A DNA stretch of 64,000 nucleotides from Melieria omissa (GCA_963971225.1 OZ020269.1:45653264-45717263), one strand, 5' to 3'. Counted from the first letter of the stretch, positions 1-11,489 are shown. The notes: generated from the letters alone by a model not told the origin. Program-made: numbers and translations.

Positions 1-794
1 TAGGAGAGTGTGCAATCTTATTGATACAAAAAACAATACCATGAATTTCTGCTATGCAATGTTGGCATTCATGTGGGCTACGTTGCCTTCTGGCCTAATA
101 AAATTCATACCGATAAATTTTTCGAATGCATATATTAACAGCAACATATTTGTATTATTATTATTTCCTTAAAATTTATATTATTTAGTAATTTTATGTG
201 TTCTTTAGTATTTTTATTTTATTCTTATTTTTCCTTTTACTTGCAATTTGCTCTTTGAGCCAAATGCAATTTTTTCTTAGCAAAATTATTAAAAAGTAAT
301 CTAATATAAATTGCTTATGTTTCCTACAAGTAGACGGTTCTAAAAACCATATTTTGTATTGATCTACTTCTGTTACGTTTGCATAACACAAATTGTACAA
401 ATATGGGAGAAATGAGGGGTTTCCTTAAAAAACGTATGAAATGTGTTCTAAAAGATTTTTGAAACAAAAAAAATTAGTCGATTGGAGCTTTTAGTTTTAA
501 ACTACTATTAAAATAGTTGAAATTTTTGAAAAATATAAACATAACGTTTCCTTGTAAATTATAAAGCTCATCTTTTATTAATTTTTTGCAGTTATGACAG
601 TCTAATTTTTCAATAGTTTTCATCAATGTGAAACTAGAGAAATAACGAAGGGAACCATCACTCATATGTTCATCTGACCAGTATATCTTCATACAAAACT
701 TGTGAATCCAATATCTTTAAATCAACTTAGTAGTCCAGAAAATTTTTTTTTTAAGTAACCTCTGAGAATGTTACTTAATCAATAACATACATTT
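1..794. other. AT-rich stretch with no recognised gene
   Basis: This opening stretch is very A+T-rich with long runs of A and T. The only open frames are short (under 75 codons), lack recognisable motifs and look like chance. I see no terminal repeats or RNA gene. It may contain the 5' untranslated end of the DD37D transposon that follows, but I could not identify its terminal repeat. Confidence 0.5.
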
Positions 795-3462
795 GTGTTA
801 TACCGATACGTTAGTTTTCTCTATATCTTCATTTTAGACATACGCTCTATAATTGTAAAAAAAATCAAAAGCGGTTTGAAGTGTGGTGCTATATTCCGCG
901 AGTTGAAACCACTTAGTATGAAACGGAACTACGTTTATTATACCGTCAAACGATATATGGATAGAGGTTCTATACAAAACCGCAAAAAAAAAGTGGCCGT
1001 AAGCGAACTCTTAGAACTGCTGCGACAATAAAGGTCGTGAGAGAACGGATTCAAAGAAATTGCGATAGATCAGCACGAAGTATGGCCAAAAATATCAATA
1101 TGTCACGCGAATCATTAACCCTCATCCGACGTTCAAAAAAACTCACACATAAGATGTTCGGGTGATATTTCACCCATATGGTACTTTGCATTGTTTTAAT
1201 GAATTTTTTGACCAATTATAATAAAAAATAATTTGTTATCTTTAATCTTTATTATCTTTGTTATCATACAGATAAATAAGTTGACAAATTTTCCTATATT
1301 TTTAGGCAATTAGGGCAACTAGGTTAGGTTAGGTTATTGTGGATGCCTCTGTAAGAGACCCACTCGGAGGCATATTATGAGACCCGTTGTAATATACCAC
1401 AAATTTCGCCCGTTTTTAAATGTGTATGTAATACTGTTTTTCGAACATATGTTACAGCACTCATTTCAATCGGATGGGGAAAAGGGGCAAGGAAGGGCAG
1501 TAGTTAACTAAAACTTTGTGTTCACCACAAGTATACTTTTTTCAGGAATTGCAAGCAGAATATGTCTCTTGATCGTTTTTAATATCAAATTGGCGCCGTG
1601 TCCCAATAATTCTTTTACTTTTTTACGCTCTTATTTTCTGACAAGGTTTGCAAAAATGGCTGTATTGAGATAAGAAGTCAGCATGAAGATTTTTCTTTCG
1701 CTTACGTTGCTCTACGCAAAATCTTTAACTTTACTAAACTCAAATCTAAGTCTTCAAGAAAAATTCGCCGCTTGTACTTTTTGTACAAGCGATCCAGATG
1801 GAATCGAGAGCGATTAGTTTTTCGCTTGACGGTATAGTTAGTGAACAATCAATTGGTCTTAAGTGTCAACTACTGCTTTTGATTTATTGTAAAACGATAT
1901 AATTTCGGGTAATTTTTTGTCATCCACATATCCTGGTTATGATGAAAAGTGCTCAAAGGGGCATCTTCCTCTTGTTAACTTAGTGTGCCCTTTTCATAGG
2001 ACGTACATAGCAGTTGTCGCTAAACCCACGTTTCTCATATATCTCTTATGGGTGTTAACGAGCTTCATTCTTGATTACAATCGTTACGTTCTTGGCGAAT
2101 GGTTTTGTCACCGATAGAACGAAAACTTGGTATGCCTGTTGTGGAACTCTACAGATTATCAAGAGATTCCCCATTCGACTTATAAACACCACTCAAAATT
2201 TAAATACCAAACTATGCCTGAATATCACTAACGCTGATCCATGCACTGCCAAAAACTCGCAAACCTTCAACATTAGTTTTGTCAGTTAATATCTTTAACA
2301 TTGGTCTTCATTAGCATCTTTTATTACTGACACACGACTTCAAGCATAACGAGTTATACCAACTTTAGTTGAAATAAAATACTTGGCCCCTACTTTTCCG
2401 TTGAGCTCAGGAGGCCCATTGATCCATAAAAAGGTTTTGCCTATAAAAGCAGTTCAAAACTTCCAATCCACAGACGTAATCTTATGGCATTTTCTGTATG
2501 TGTTGCGTTGGATGGGTGAAATATCACCCGAACGTCGCCCACGTTACTTTTTTTGTAATCACCGTTATAATCAAATAATCAATATGTTGTAGATAAATTC
2601 TAAAACTTATATTGGTTTGCTACAAATACAAGAAACCTTAATCATTTTGATAAATATATAGGAAAGTTATAGCATCTCAAAGTTGAAAATGGGTGAAAAA
2701 TCACCCCATCGACGGATTAGGGTTAAGAATGATTTTACATGACAACTTGAATATGAAAATTTTCCAGAAGAAGAAAATCCACGGACTTACTACTGATACA
2801 ATAAAGAAGCGAAGGGATAGATCAAAGCTACTGCTATCCTGGCACGCTGGTGATGACATCATTTTGTCTGATGAAAAACTCTTTGTGCTTAAAGCTCCTC
2901 ACCATGTGCAAAATGATCGATTGTGGGCGGTATCTTACCACGACATCCCCAATGACAAGAAGAATGTCACAAGGTACCAAATTTCCTCATCTGTTATGGT
3001 TTGGGGTGTTATATCTCGAAAAGGGGCTTGCCGCTCGTCTTTATTGACAAAGGGGTGACAATTAACACGGATTACTATTTGAAGGAAGTATTGCAGAACT
3101 ATTTGAAGCCTAATGCTGCGAAAATGTATGGAAATTACTATTATTGTTTCCAGCAAGATGGTGCACCCGCGCACACCGCAAAAATTGTTCAAGACTGGTG
3201 TAAACAAAATTTAGTTGATTTTATTCCAAAGAATGAATGGACCCCGAGCTCACCTGACTGTAATCCCTTGGACTTTTGCATTTGGGGTTATACGTTGCAG
3301 AAACTAAGGGATTACAAATACACCAATTTGGTGTATTCTCGGCTATTCTCGACGTATGGCACAATAGACCGGTGGACGTGGTGCGTGCCGCATGCAATAG
3401 TTTTAAAAAGAGACTTGCGCGTGTTGTGGCAAGCAAAGACCAAACAATAGAGAAATTGTCTT
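795..3462 (+). pseudogene. DD37D (maT-like) Tc1/mariner transposase, broken
   Basis: Two coding blocks, about 855-1118 and 2723-3310, make one transposase of the IS630-Tc1-mariner superfamily. The first block carries the helix-turn-helix DNA-binding part. The second carries the catalytic part: an SDEK motif (first Asp) near 2870, VMVWGV near 2995, QQDGAPAHTA (second Asp) near 3155, and a SPDCNPLDF block (third Asp) near 3255. I count 37 residues between the second and third Asp, the spacing known for the maT family. The blocks are separated by a TTAA-flanked insertion and join in register (NMSRESL then RMILHDN). There is a frameshift near 3030 and the C-terminus drifts after 3300, so the gene is dead. 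I could not delimit its terminal inverted repeats. Confidence 0.75.
1115..2726. mobile_element. Non-autonomous piggyBac-like element (1.6 kb)
   Basis: TTAA duplications at 1115-1118 and 2723-2726 flank a 1,604 bp element. Its ends are imperfect inverted repeats, CCCTCATCCGACG on the left matching CGACGGATTAGGG on the right. A second, subterminal inverted repeat (GGGTGATATTTCACCC near 1160 and its complement near 2515) lies inside. TTAA targeting with CCC-type ends is typical of piggyBac elements. No transposase is visible inside; short frames at 1917-2289 have no recognisable motif. The element splits a DD37D transposase gene cleanly. A TTAGG-like run at 1320-1337 followed by a GGAGGC-type segment looks like a fragment of a LINE 3' end caught inside. 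Confidence 0.85.
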
Positions 3463-3562
3463 TTTAATCAAATCTTGATACTTCAAGTTATAATTGTTAA
3501 CCGTTTCAACTTTTCCAACTACTGTTTTGATCAATAAAAACTACTTTGTTTTTGTATGAACA

Positions 3563-5181
3563 TACACTTAGGTGCAAAATTGAGTCAATAATATGAAAAT
3601 TCATAATAATCGCATTTTTGTACCGGTCAATCGCAAAATTCTGATGCAATTTTTCGCAAGTCTATTAGATTATACCTTGATTAACCAGGATCCACCATAA
3701 AAGATTAAAAATTTGGCACATATATATGCATTTTGTCCAATATTCTAAATTAACACATTGACTCAATTTTGCACCCTACATAATTTCTTTGAAGTGATAT
3801 GTTAAGCAACCTGTTTTTTAACTGTTAATGGTTAAAATGTTTTTTGTAACCAAAAAAATTGTAACCATTCATTGAATAAATACGATTCGGAAACTTAAAG
3901 TGCAATGAACGCGATTTCGGCGAGCATTAAAAAAATTATTATTGAAAAAGCCATTAATGGGCTTTCAAGTCGAGATATCGCTAAACTTACGCGCGTAAGT
4001 CAGTCGTCCGTTTGCCAAATGGTAAAAGGTTTACAATTTAAGAAAAATGGTAGAAGAAAACCCAAAATTTCGGAGAAGGAGGGCCGCAAAATTGGCCGTT
4101 TAATTTTTTCCGGGCACATATCCACCGCAAAGGAGGCTGTGGGGTGCGTTACTGGGGATGTAAGTGTGCGGAGTGTGCGAAGAATGCTGCATACAGTTGG
4201 GTTAAAGGCGATGGTTAAGAAGAAGAAGCCACTTCTATCGGCCAAGAACGTAAAACTAAGACGCGAGTTTGCAGAAAGGCACATTTTTTAGACTGATTTT
4301 GATTGGAGCCAGGTATTAATGCAGTGTACCTTCGTTACTAACTTTGCGCTGATTACATTTACAAATAAAGGTTATTTGGTCGGATGAGATGAAGATTAAC
4401 CGATTCCAAACAGATGGAAGGACCTGGTTCTGGGACAAAGGCGGAAATCCTTTAAAGCCTTCAAATGTTCAACAAACAGTAAAGCATTGAGGCGGCTCAA
4501 TTATGGTCTGGGGTTGCATTACACCAAATGGCGTTGGACCAATTGTGCTAATTGACGGCATAATGCGTAAGGAACAATACGTCCACATTTTAGGGACCAA
4601 TTTGCCAGTGGCAGTGGTACGAAATATTTTTCAGCATGACCATGACGCCAAATATACTGCACGTTTCGTCCGTGATTGGTTGAAAGAACAGCCATTTGGT
4701 GTAATGCAATAGCCCGCCCAAGGCCCAGACCTAAAACCGATCGAAAACCCGTGGGCTTACTTAAAAAGACAATTAGCAAAGAGTTCTGTCCCAAAAGGGC
4801 AAATCGATCTCTGGCTTGCAGTGGAAGAAGAGTAGTACGCCATTCCACCAGAGTTTGTAACCAAATTATATAAAAGTATGCCAAACAGAACCCAAGAATT
4901 AAGAAAAAATAAAGGATATTGGATAAAATACTAAAACAAAGTTACAGTTTTCTTATTAAAATCATGTGTGTGCAAAATTGAGTCAATGTGTTAATTTAGA
5001 ATATTGGACAAAATGCATATATATGTGCCAAATTTTTAATCTTTTATGGTGGATCCTGGTTAATCAAGGTGTAATCTAATAGAATTGCGAAAAATTTCAT
5101 AAAAATTTTGCGATTGACCGGTACAAAAATGCGATTATTATGAATTTTCATATTATTGACTCAATTTTGCACCTAAGTGTA
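3563..5181. mobile_element. Tc1-like element with 210 bp inverted repeats
   Basis: The element occupies 3565-5179 between TA duplications (3563-3564 and 5180-5181). Both ends begin CACTTAGGTGCAAAATTGAG and form inverted repeats of about 210 bp (3565-3775 and 4970-5179). The motif GTGCAAAATTGAGTCAAT occurs at the outer edge of each arm and again, inverted, at its inner edge, giving four copies. This resembles the paired transposase binding sites of long-repeat Tc1 relatives. A broken DD34E-type transposase lies between the arms. Confidence 0.9.
3905..4915 (+). pseudogene. Tc1-like transposase, several breaks
   Basis: The frame starting at 3905 gives 128 residues with a paired helix-turn-helix region (SSRDIAKLTRVSQSSVCQM) and a basic linker, then stops at 4291. 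The catalytic half follows in other frames: WSDEMK near 4383, SIMVWGCITPNG near 4500, QHDHDAKYTA near 4635 and a GPDLKPIENPWAYLK block near 4728. These are the Asp, Asp and Glu regions of Tc1 transposases. There is a stop near 4291, another near 4490, and a frame change near 4710. The enzyme would cut and paste DNA at TA sites in the nucleus, but this copy cannot encode it. Confidence 0.85.
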
Positions 5182-5595
5182 TACTGGTCACACTGTACAG
5201 TCCCTGTTCATCGAATTATGACCGATGAAAAAATTTCGAAATTTCTACTTCCATCATCGATAAAACAAAAACCAATCAAGTAAAAATAACAAATGAGGTA
5301 TAAAATTATTCATTGGAAAGTTTTCTTTGAAATCCTGCTAAAGGAAACTCATTATGGTATATGAAAACTTTGTCGATGCCGGTAAACTCGTGGCAACTAG
5401 GAAAAATCGTCAAAATTTCCAATTGTTGGTGTCATCATAACTTTGTTTTAAAGGGAAATTGTGACACAAAAAAAGAAATAACAAACAAAAATTATTTATG
5501 AAATTATGTATTAAAGTAGGTAAAATATATAATCATTATGATTGTTTAATACTATGTAAAATCCGTGTTGGAGCTATTGAAGGCTTGTTAAACAA

Positions 5596-6728
5596 AATGG
5601 GTAGAAAACGTGACCTAACAGTGGAAAAAAAAGTTTCAAATTGTGGCTTTGGTGAAGGAGGGCAAGTGCAGCTACTCTTCAAATAGCCAAAAAACTGCAA
5701 GCTTCAAAGGCATCCGTGGTCAATCTTGCAAGAAAGAGCCGAAATACTGACGACTTGCCTTCAGTTTGTAAAACTAATATAAAGAATTCCGCGGTATTCG
5801 CAAAACTACACCAAGAACCGACCGTAGAATCGTGCAAAAAGCTTTGGAGAACCGATATACTCCATGTAGGGTCATTTTAGAAGACTTAAAGCGTTATGGT
5901 GTCACAGTGTCGCTGAGGACGGTACGTCGTCGCTTATACGAAAATAGGGTTGATATGCAGGCGTCCAGCGAAAAAGCCAAAGTTAACCAAAGTAATGCAT
6001 CAGCGGCGGTTATATTGGGCACAGTTGCATAAGACATTCAGACAAAACTACTGGACCAAGGTAAATCCATTAAATTTGCTCTTTCCTGCGATTTTTAACA
6101 ATAATTCCTATTAACTACTTTTTTGCGAAATTCTTGTCATTTTTAGGTTATCTTTAGCGCTGTATATCGCTTGGAAGTTGTTACTGAAGAAAAGCAATTT
6201 CTGAGAAGGAGGCAGGGGGAACGATATTCGGACGAATGCATCGTTCCCTGCATTAAACATCGGCCAGCAGTAATGGTTTGGAGCTGCATTACATCGGAAG
6301 GTCCTTGTCCAATACATTTCGTTACAGGAACAATGCGCTCTGCCCAATATATAAACGTACTTCAAGGTGTTCTAGCGCCGTATATCGATACCCTGCAGCA
6401 GCCCAGAGAGGAATACATCTTCATGCAAGATGGTGCTCCTTGCCACACAGCGCGATCAAGCATAGCCGCTATTAATACATTAAATTTAAATGTGTTGGCG
6501 TGGCCTGGCAATTCTCCCGATCTTAATCCGATAGAGAAGTGCTGGGCATACTTTACATCCAAAGTGTATAGTCGGGGAAACCCCACGGTAGCGATTCTCA
6601 AAGCAAATATTACAAATATTTGGCAAAATAATATCCAATTGAGAACAATGATGTCCAATTGCATTGATAGCATGCCTCAAGGAATAGAGGCAGTTCTAAA
6701 AGCTCAGGGTGGACAGATAAAATATTAG
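5596..6728 (+). pseudogene. Tc1-like DD34E transposase with an intron
   Basis: The product starts near 5596 (MGRKRDLTVEKK), continues through a DNA-binding region in shifted frames (IAKKLQASKASVVNLARKS; RYGVTVSLRTVRRRLYENR) and reaches YWTK at 6060. A likely intron of 86 bp follows (6061-6146, GTAAAT to TTTTAG). Splicing would join YWTK to VIFS, the usual sequence just before the first catalytic Asp. The 6171-6728 block has VMVWSCITSEG, FMQDGAPCHTA and WPGNSPDLNPIE, with 34 residues between the second Asp and the Glu. The first catalytic Asp position reads FSA rather than FSD, and there are frameshifts near 5640 and 6005, so this copy should be inactive. Confidence 0.85.
6061..6146 (+). other. 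Probable intron in the Tc1-like transposase
   Basis: The 86 bp segment begins GTAAAT, ends in a T-rich run followed by TTTTAG, and is flanked by codons for YWTK and VIFS. Removing it restores the conserved W-x-K-V-I-F-S order of Tc1-family enzymes. This is read from the sequence; splicing itself is inferred. Confidence 0.7.
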
Positions 6729-6907
6729 AAATTACAAACTATAATTTACATATCTTGGTGCAAAACTTTCCAACGAATAAGTTGATACCTCATTTGTTAT
6801 TTTTACTTGATTAGTTTTTGTTTTATCGATGATTAAAGTAGAAATTTTGAAAATTTTTCATCGGTCATAATTCGATAAACAGGGACTGTATACTTCTATA
6901 CTATTAC

Positions 6908-7950
6908 TAGCTGACCCCGCGAACTTTGTCTCGCACGACATTTGTTATTTTTTTTATAATGAAATACGCGAGATGGCAAATCTATGGAGATGCAAATTGA
7001 CGAAGAAAATTAACTGAAGGAAAAGGAGGAGCTATTGATTAACGTAATCGAGGCCCACAAATTAGCATTGTTGCTGCTAAGTTTCAGTAAAGAAATGGAC
7101 TGCGCTTGAACCGGATTTAAATTATATGAGCGGTGCCATGCCCTCTTATTCAATACCTACCCCTTATTCAATGCCCTCTGTCGAAAGAGAAAGTGGTAGG
7201 TTCGTACTAAGTTTCATTGCTGAGCGGCTTATAGCAAAATATTTTGGTCACAAAAAAAGTGTCACTCCCCTTGTCCAACGCCCATCAAATCTTATCAGTA
7301 GAATGACTCATCTATGGGACGACGGGATACAAAATTTCGGTGTTGTAAAACTTACAATTTGGAAGATATTCCATTATTAAGATCTGGCTCGTATGGGTGG
7401 TGCCACGCCCCCTCGTCCAATACTTGCCCCATTCCCTCTGTCGAAATATATGAATAAATGGTAGGTTCGTACTAAGTTTCATTGCTGAGCGACTTATAGT
7501 TCAGCAAAATATTTTGGTCACAAAAAAAGTGCCACTCCCCTTGTCCAACGCCCATCAAATCTTATCAGTAGATTGACTCTTCTATGGGACGACGGGGTAC
7601 TAAATTTCAGTATTGTGCTACTTACAATTTTGAAGATATTCCATTTTAAAGATTTTGTTTGTATGGGTGGTGCCACGCCCCGTTGTCCAAAACCCGCCTC
7701 ATTCCGTCTGTCAAAAGATATGAGTACATGATAGGTTCATGCTAAGTTTCATTGCTGTGTGACTTACAGTTCAGCAGAATAATTGGGTCACAAAACTGTG
7801 CCACGCCCCTTAGGGGTATAAAAAATAGTTAGTAGCCGATTCTCAGACCTACTGAATAAGCATGTAAAATTTCATATAAATCGGTCAAGCCGTTTCGGAG
7901 GAGTACGGTAACAAACACTGTGACACGAGAATTTTATATATAAGATATAA
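6908..7950 (+). repeat. Dispersed fly repeat with 270 bp tandem units
   Basis: The stretch opens with TAGCTGACCCCGCGAAC and closes with a GTGACACGAGAATTTTATAT block. This is a pairing I recognise from dispersed insect repeats, although I cannot assign a class. Inside, a module containing GGTGCCACGCCCC, GTACTAAGTTTCATTGCTG and TTGGTCACAAA recurs with a period of exactly 270 bp: the ATTTTGGTCACA block is at 7240, 7510 and 7780 (the last diverged). Short frames here are chance. Confidence 0.7.
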
Positions 7951-8870
7951 AAGCAAGTGTGACGTTTTTTGAGCCAGAATCAGGCAAAAACCACTGGATC
8001 AACTTAGATGAAATAAGCACCAAACATTTTGTTATCTGCGGGAATAATACATAGGCTATATGAGAATGACCACGCCCCCTTCTTACGCCCACTATGGTAA
8101 CAAAACTCATCTATGGTATGCTTTTTTAAGGCAATATGGGTATTTAACGATTCAGCGTGCCATTGCGGCAGACATAGGCTATAACATAATCGGCCACGCC
8201 CACTTTCCGCGCCTACTAAACTAACAAAACGAAGCTACGGTACATGTCGGTGAATCAGTATTAATATCAAGTGATTCCGTGTTTCATTCATGTTAACATA
8301 ATATTGACCACGCTCATCTGATATGCCTTTTCGCCACGCCCACTATAATAACAAATCGGACGAGGGGCCTGGCACTGCCCATACAACCCAAGTTTTTAAT
8401 ATGCATTATCTTCGGAATTATAAGTCGGCCAGCATTGAAATTTGATATAGCGTCATGGTTTAGACGTGTCGTTCAAGTGGTTAAATTGTATGGGCGTGGG
8501 ACAAGGGGCGTGGCACTTTTTAAGCGACCCTATTTTCAATAACTTTGGAACTGCAAATCACACATCAAGATATTTGGCACATACTTACGATTTCGACGTG
8601 TCCTTCGACAGGGAGAGTAGGGTGGGTTGAATATCTTCGGAAAAATAAGTTGGAAAGCTTTGAAGTTTTGTATACCATTGTCCCATAGATGAGTCACTAC
8701 TGGCAAAATTTTATGGGCGTTGACAAGGGACGCGGTATATTTTTTGCGACTGAAATTTTCCGCGTAACTTTGGAACTGAAAGTCGCATATAAATGAAACA
8801 GGGTCACCCCCTTCGACCGGAGGAATGTATTGGGCATTACATAAAAGAGGCGTGGCATGGCCCATGGAGT
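7951..8870. repeat. CACGCCC-rich repeat region, mixed orientation
   Basis: Modules with CCACGCCC run on the plus strand up to about 8350, and GGGCGTGG modules in the opposite orientation follow from about 8480 to 8870. The minus-strand modules share blocks with the 6908-7950 repeat, for example ATGAGTCA next to a CCCATAG and GGGCGTTGACAAGGG. The whole therefore looks like two diverged copies in inverted orientation. No coding function is visible. Confidence 0.5.
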
Positions 8871-8962
8871 GTAGTATGAAGAAACTTGATTTGTTTGGCT
8901 CATTGACTTCAACCTTGCGTGCAAAGCCGCAGGGCCCTACTCATCATCATCATCAGGCAGCG

Positions 8963-11213
8963 TTACAGCTCGGGGTGAGCTTTAGCTTCATTCACAATTT
9001 TCTTCCAGGCTTCGCGATTTTTGGCCACCGTCCTCCAGTTAACTCGCAGCTTCTTCAGGTCTGAGATGATTTGGTCAAACCATTGCAGATTCGGGCGTCC
9101 TCTTGCTTTCGTAACTGGCGGGTTATAGGCGACTATGACTTTTTGTGGGCGCTCAATGTGGCCTAACCAGCGTATTCTTTGCGCTTCGATGTGCTTGACG
9201 ACATCCTCCCCTTGGCATAAAGCTAGGAGTTCGTCTTTAAAACGGATTCTATATGTTCCATCACTCACACGGAATGGTCCGAAGACCTTTCGGAGTATTT
9301 TGAGTTCAAAAACTCGTAAGCACTGCTCATCCTTATACGTTAGAGTCCAAGATTCGCATGCATATAGCAGCACAGGCCGAATTATAGATTGATATATACG
9401 CAGCTTACACGCTCGCGGAAGCAGTCTTGATTTAAGGAGCTTAATGTTGGCAAAGTAGGCCTCATTTGCAGCCATAATTCTCTCTTGTATTGTGTCGTGC
9501 ATTTTATTATTGTTTTTAATCAGGGCACCAAGATATTTGAATTGCTCGACACCCTCGAAAGAGTAGTCGCCGATCGTCAGATTTTCGAGACGTCGTTTTG
9601 TCTCAGATCGCGAAAACTTTAAATATTTCGTCTTGGCTTCGTTTACTCTTAGACCAACTGTTTTCGCTCGTTGCTCGATGGCCAGGAAGATTTCGGCCAG
9701 ATATTTTTTGTTGCGGGCTAAAATGGCTACGTCGTCAGCGTAGGCGATCGTTAGGCCCGACCTACTGAAAAGGTTTCCAAATTTAATTTCCTTTCTTATA
9801 GCAAAGTCTAGCAGCAAGTCGAACACAGATGTGGATAGGGGATCGCCTTGCTTGACCCCGCTCGAGATGTCGAAATGATCGGATACTGCTTGCTGCACTA
9901 CCACTTTTCCCGTGGTACTTGTTAGTGTTGCCATTACAAGACGCGTTAATTTTCTATTTATGCCTAGGTCAGAGAAAGCTTCGGGAATTTTACAACGTTG
10001 TACACTATCGAACGCTTGCTTAAAGTCAAGGAAAAGCATGTCCACGTTGCGTTCGTGGCATTTATCTAAGTTCTGCTTAAGCATCAATATTTGCTCCGTA
10101 GTTGAACGGTTGGGGCGAAAACCGCCTTGGTATTCGCTAAGTATGGTTTCTGCTGCTTCGGTAAGTCTGGCTGCCAGAATGGTTGAGAAGAGCTTATAAG
10201 TGGTATTAAGGAGGGTAATTCCTCGAAAGTTTTCGCAGAGGGACTTATCGCCTTGTTTAAATAATGGAATTACAAGCCCTACTCTCCATGCTTCGAGTAT
10301 CTTTTCCTGGCGCCAGAGCCGCAGTATGTAGTGCATAATTATCGTCAATCCTTCGTCGTTTAGGGCTTTGAGTAGCTCTACTGTGAGCCCATCTTCCTCG
10401 GGTGCGTTATTGTTCTTCATGCGATTTACTGTTTTGCGGAGCTCTTCTAGGGTGGGCTCAGGTTCCGTGATGTCATCGCTGAGGGACAGGGTTTGAGCAA
10501 AGGGCTGCACCGTTAGCTCGGGGTTGTACAGTTCGCTAAAGAATCCTTTCCAACGTTCGATGATTCTTCTCTCCTCGCTGAGTATGTTGCCGTTTTTATC
10601 CTTGCATATGTTGGATCGAGGCTGGAAGCCTCTTGTCTGTTGCTTAAGCTTGTGATAAAAGCTTTTGCTGTTTTTACTGTTGTAGTCTTCGGCTATCTTT
10701 TCTACATCCAATTTAAGCGCGTCCCGTTTCTTTTTTCTGCAAAGTTTTGTAGCGTAAGCTCTTTCGGCTTTATAAACATCGTTATTGGCTCTTGTAAATC
10801 TTTTTAGTAATTTGGCTTGGTTTTTCTTTAGGATTGTAATGTAATGTAATGATTATGGGTTGGGCAACGCCCTTGTGCACCGCAACCTGAGAGGTTTATT
10901 GTGCCCCTTAAATCATCTGGTGTTTTATATGCTCAGGTATTGAATCAGACCTTTCTGCGATATTTGCATCAGGTCCTCTTCACCGAGACTGTGTTTCCCT
11001 AGAAACTTTGCACGTCTGTGTGTCAGGGCAGGACAGTTGGTAATTCTTTAGGATTGCTTGCTCACATTCGGCGTCGAACCAGCTGGGTGTCCTACATTTC
11101 GTTTCTTTACCCAGTGCTTCCTCTGCAGCTGTAGAGATGGCGCTTTGGATGCTCTGCCATTCAGCGTAGATTTTGTCGCGTTGGGTATTTTGGTTGTATT
11201 GGTGTAAGAACAC
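8963..11213 (-). pseudogene. RTE-type reverse transcriptase, 5' truncated and interrupted
   Basis: The long open frame (582 codons, 10711 to 8963) holds a full non-LTR reverse transcriptase: NFRGITLLNTTYK, GFRPNRSTTEQI, FLDFKQAFDSV (first Asp), SSGVKQGDPLS and IAYADDVAIL (YADD). It is followed by the KYLGALI, LLYACESWT and RIRWLGHIERP blocks typical of RTE-type C-termini. The preceding linker (EALGKETKCRTPSWFDAECEQAIL) lies at 11213-11057 and is cut off by a nested LINE piece. Skipping that piece, the linker runs on into KNQAKLLKRF. The encoded enzyme would copy its RNA into nicked DNA. Without an endonuclease this copy is dead, although its reverse transcriptase frame is open. Confidence 0.88.
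10837..11043 (-). mobile_element. 3' fragment of another LINE nested in the RTE element
   Basis: A 207 bp insertion is flanked by a 13 bp duplication, TTCTTTAGGATTG (10824-10836 and 11044-11056). On the minus strand it reads CPALTHRRAKFLGKHSLG and then a stop, followed by an untranslated tail with GGGGCACAATAAACCTC and a (TAATG)n end. The protein part matches the zinc-knuckle tail of RNase H LINEs like those elsewhere in the window, so this is a short 5'-truncated insertion. Confidence 0.88.
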
Positions 11214-11489
11214 CTTCTGAAAAAGCGAAGCTGATTGCGGACAGTTTAACTTAGGGCCCTACTAGTTTGTTATAATCCCTAAGGCATTTGAAGATTTCGT
11301 TATCTTTGCATCAAATATATCTTTTGATAAGCAAAATTCTTCACCGAACTCTTGATTTATAGCATTTTGAGTTTCATTGTCAATTTCCAACAAACTGGTA
11401 TTATTGTTATTTGTTATAAATAAAAAAAAATAATAAAAATTTTCTAAATCCTTTTTTTTCTATATAAATCCTTCTTTTCTCATACAAAA

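Larger units (their letters stand above)
5196..6890. mobile_element. Tc1-like element, 1.69 kb, CAGTCCCTG ends
   Basis: The element spans 5198-6888 with TA duplications at 5196-5197 and 6889-6890. The ends begin CAGTCCCTGTT and form imperfect inverted repeats of roughly 110-130 bp, including the shared block ATCGATAAAACAAAAACC. It begins 15 bp after the previous Tc1-like element ends. A DD34E transposase with an apparent spliceosomal intron sits inside. Confidence 0.9.
8941..11252 (-). mobile_element. 5'-truncated RTE-like LINE
   Basis: The insertion is flanked by a 10 bp target duplication, AGGGCCCTAC, at 8931-8940 and 11253-11262. Its 3' end on the minus strand is a short (TGA)n tail (GATGATGATGATGAG at 8941-8955), as is common in RTE-type LINEs, which end in short tandem repeats rather than poly(A). 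The 5' part including the endonuclease is missing, as expected for truncated target-primed insertion. A second LINE fragment is nested at 10837-11043. Confidence 0.88.

Noticed and set aside
194..692. Two minus-strand open frames of about 70 codons
   Set aside because: They consist of A/T-driven codons, have no motif and no context, and are as short as chance frames in such DNA.
11253..11489. A minus-strand coding stretch continuing across the RTE insertion
   Set aside because: A frame can be drawn over the join but it meets a stop soon and shows no family motif.
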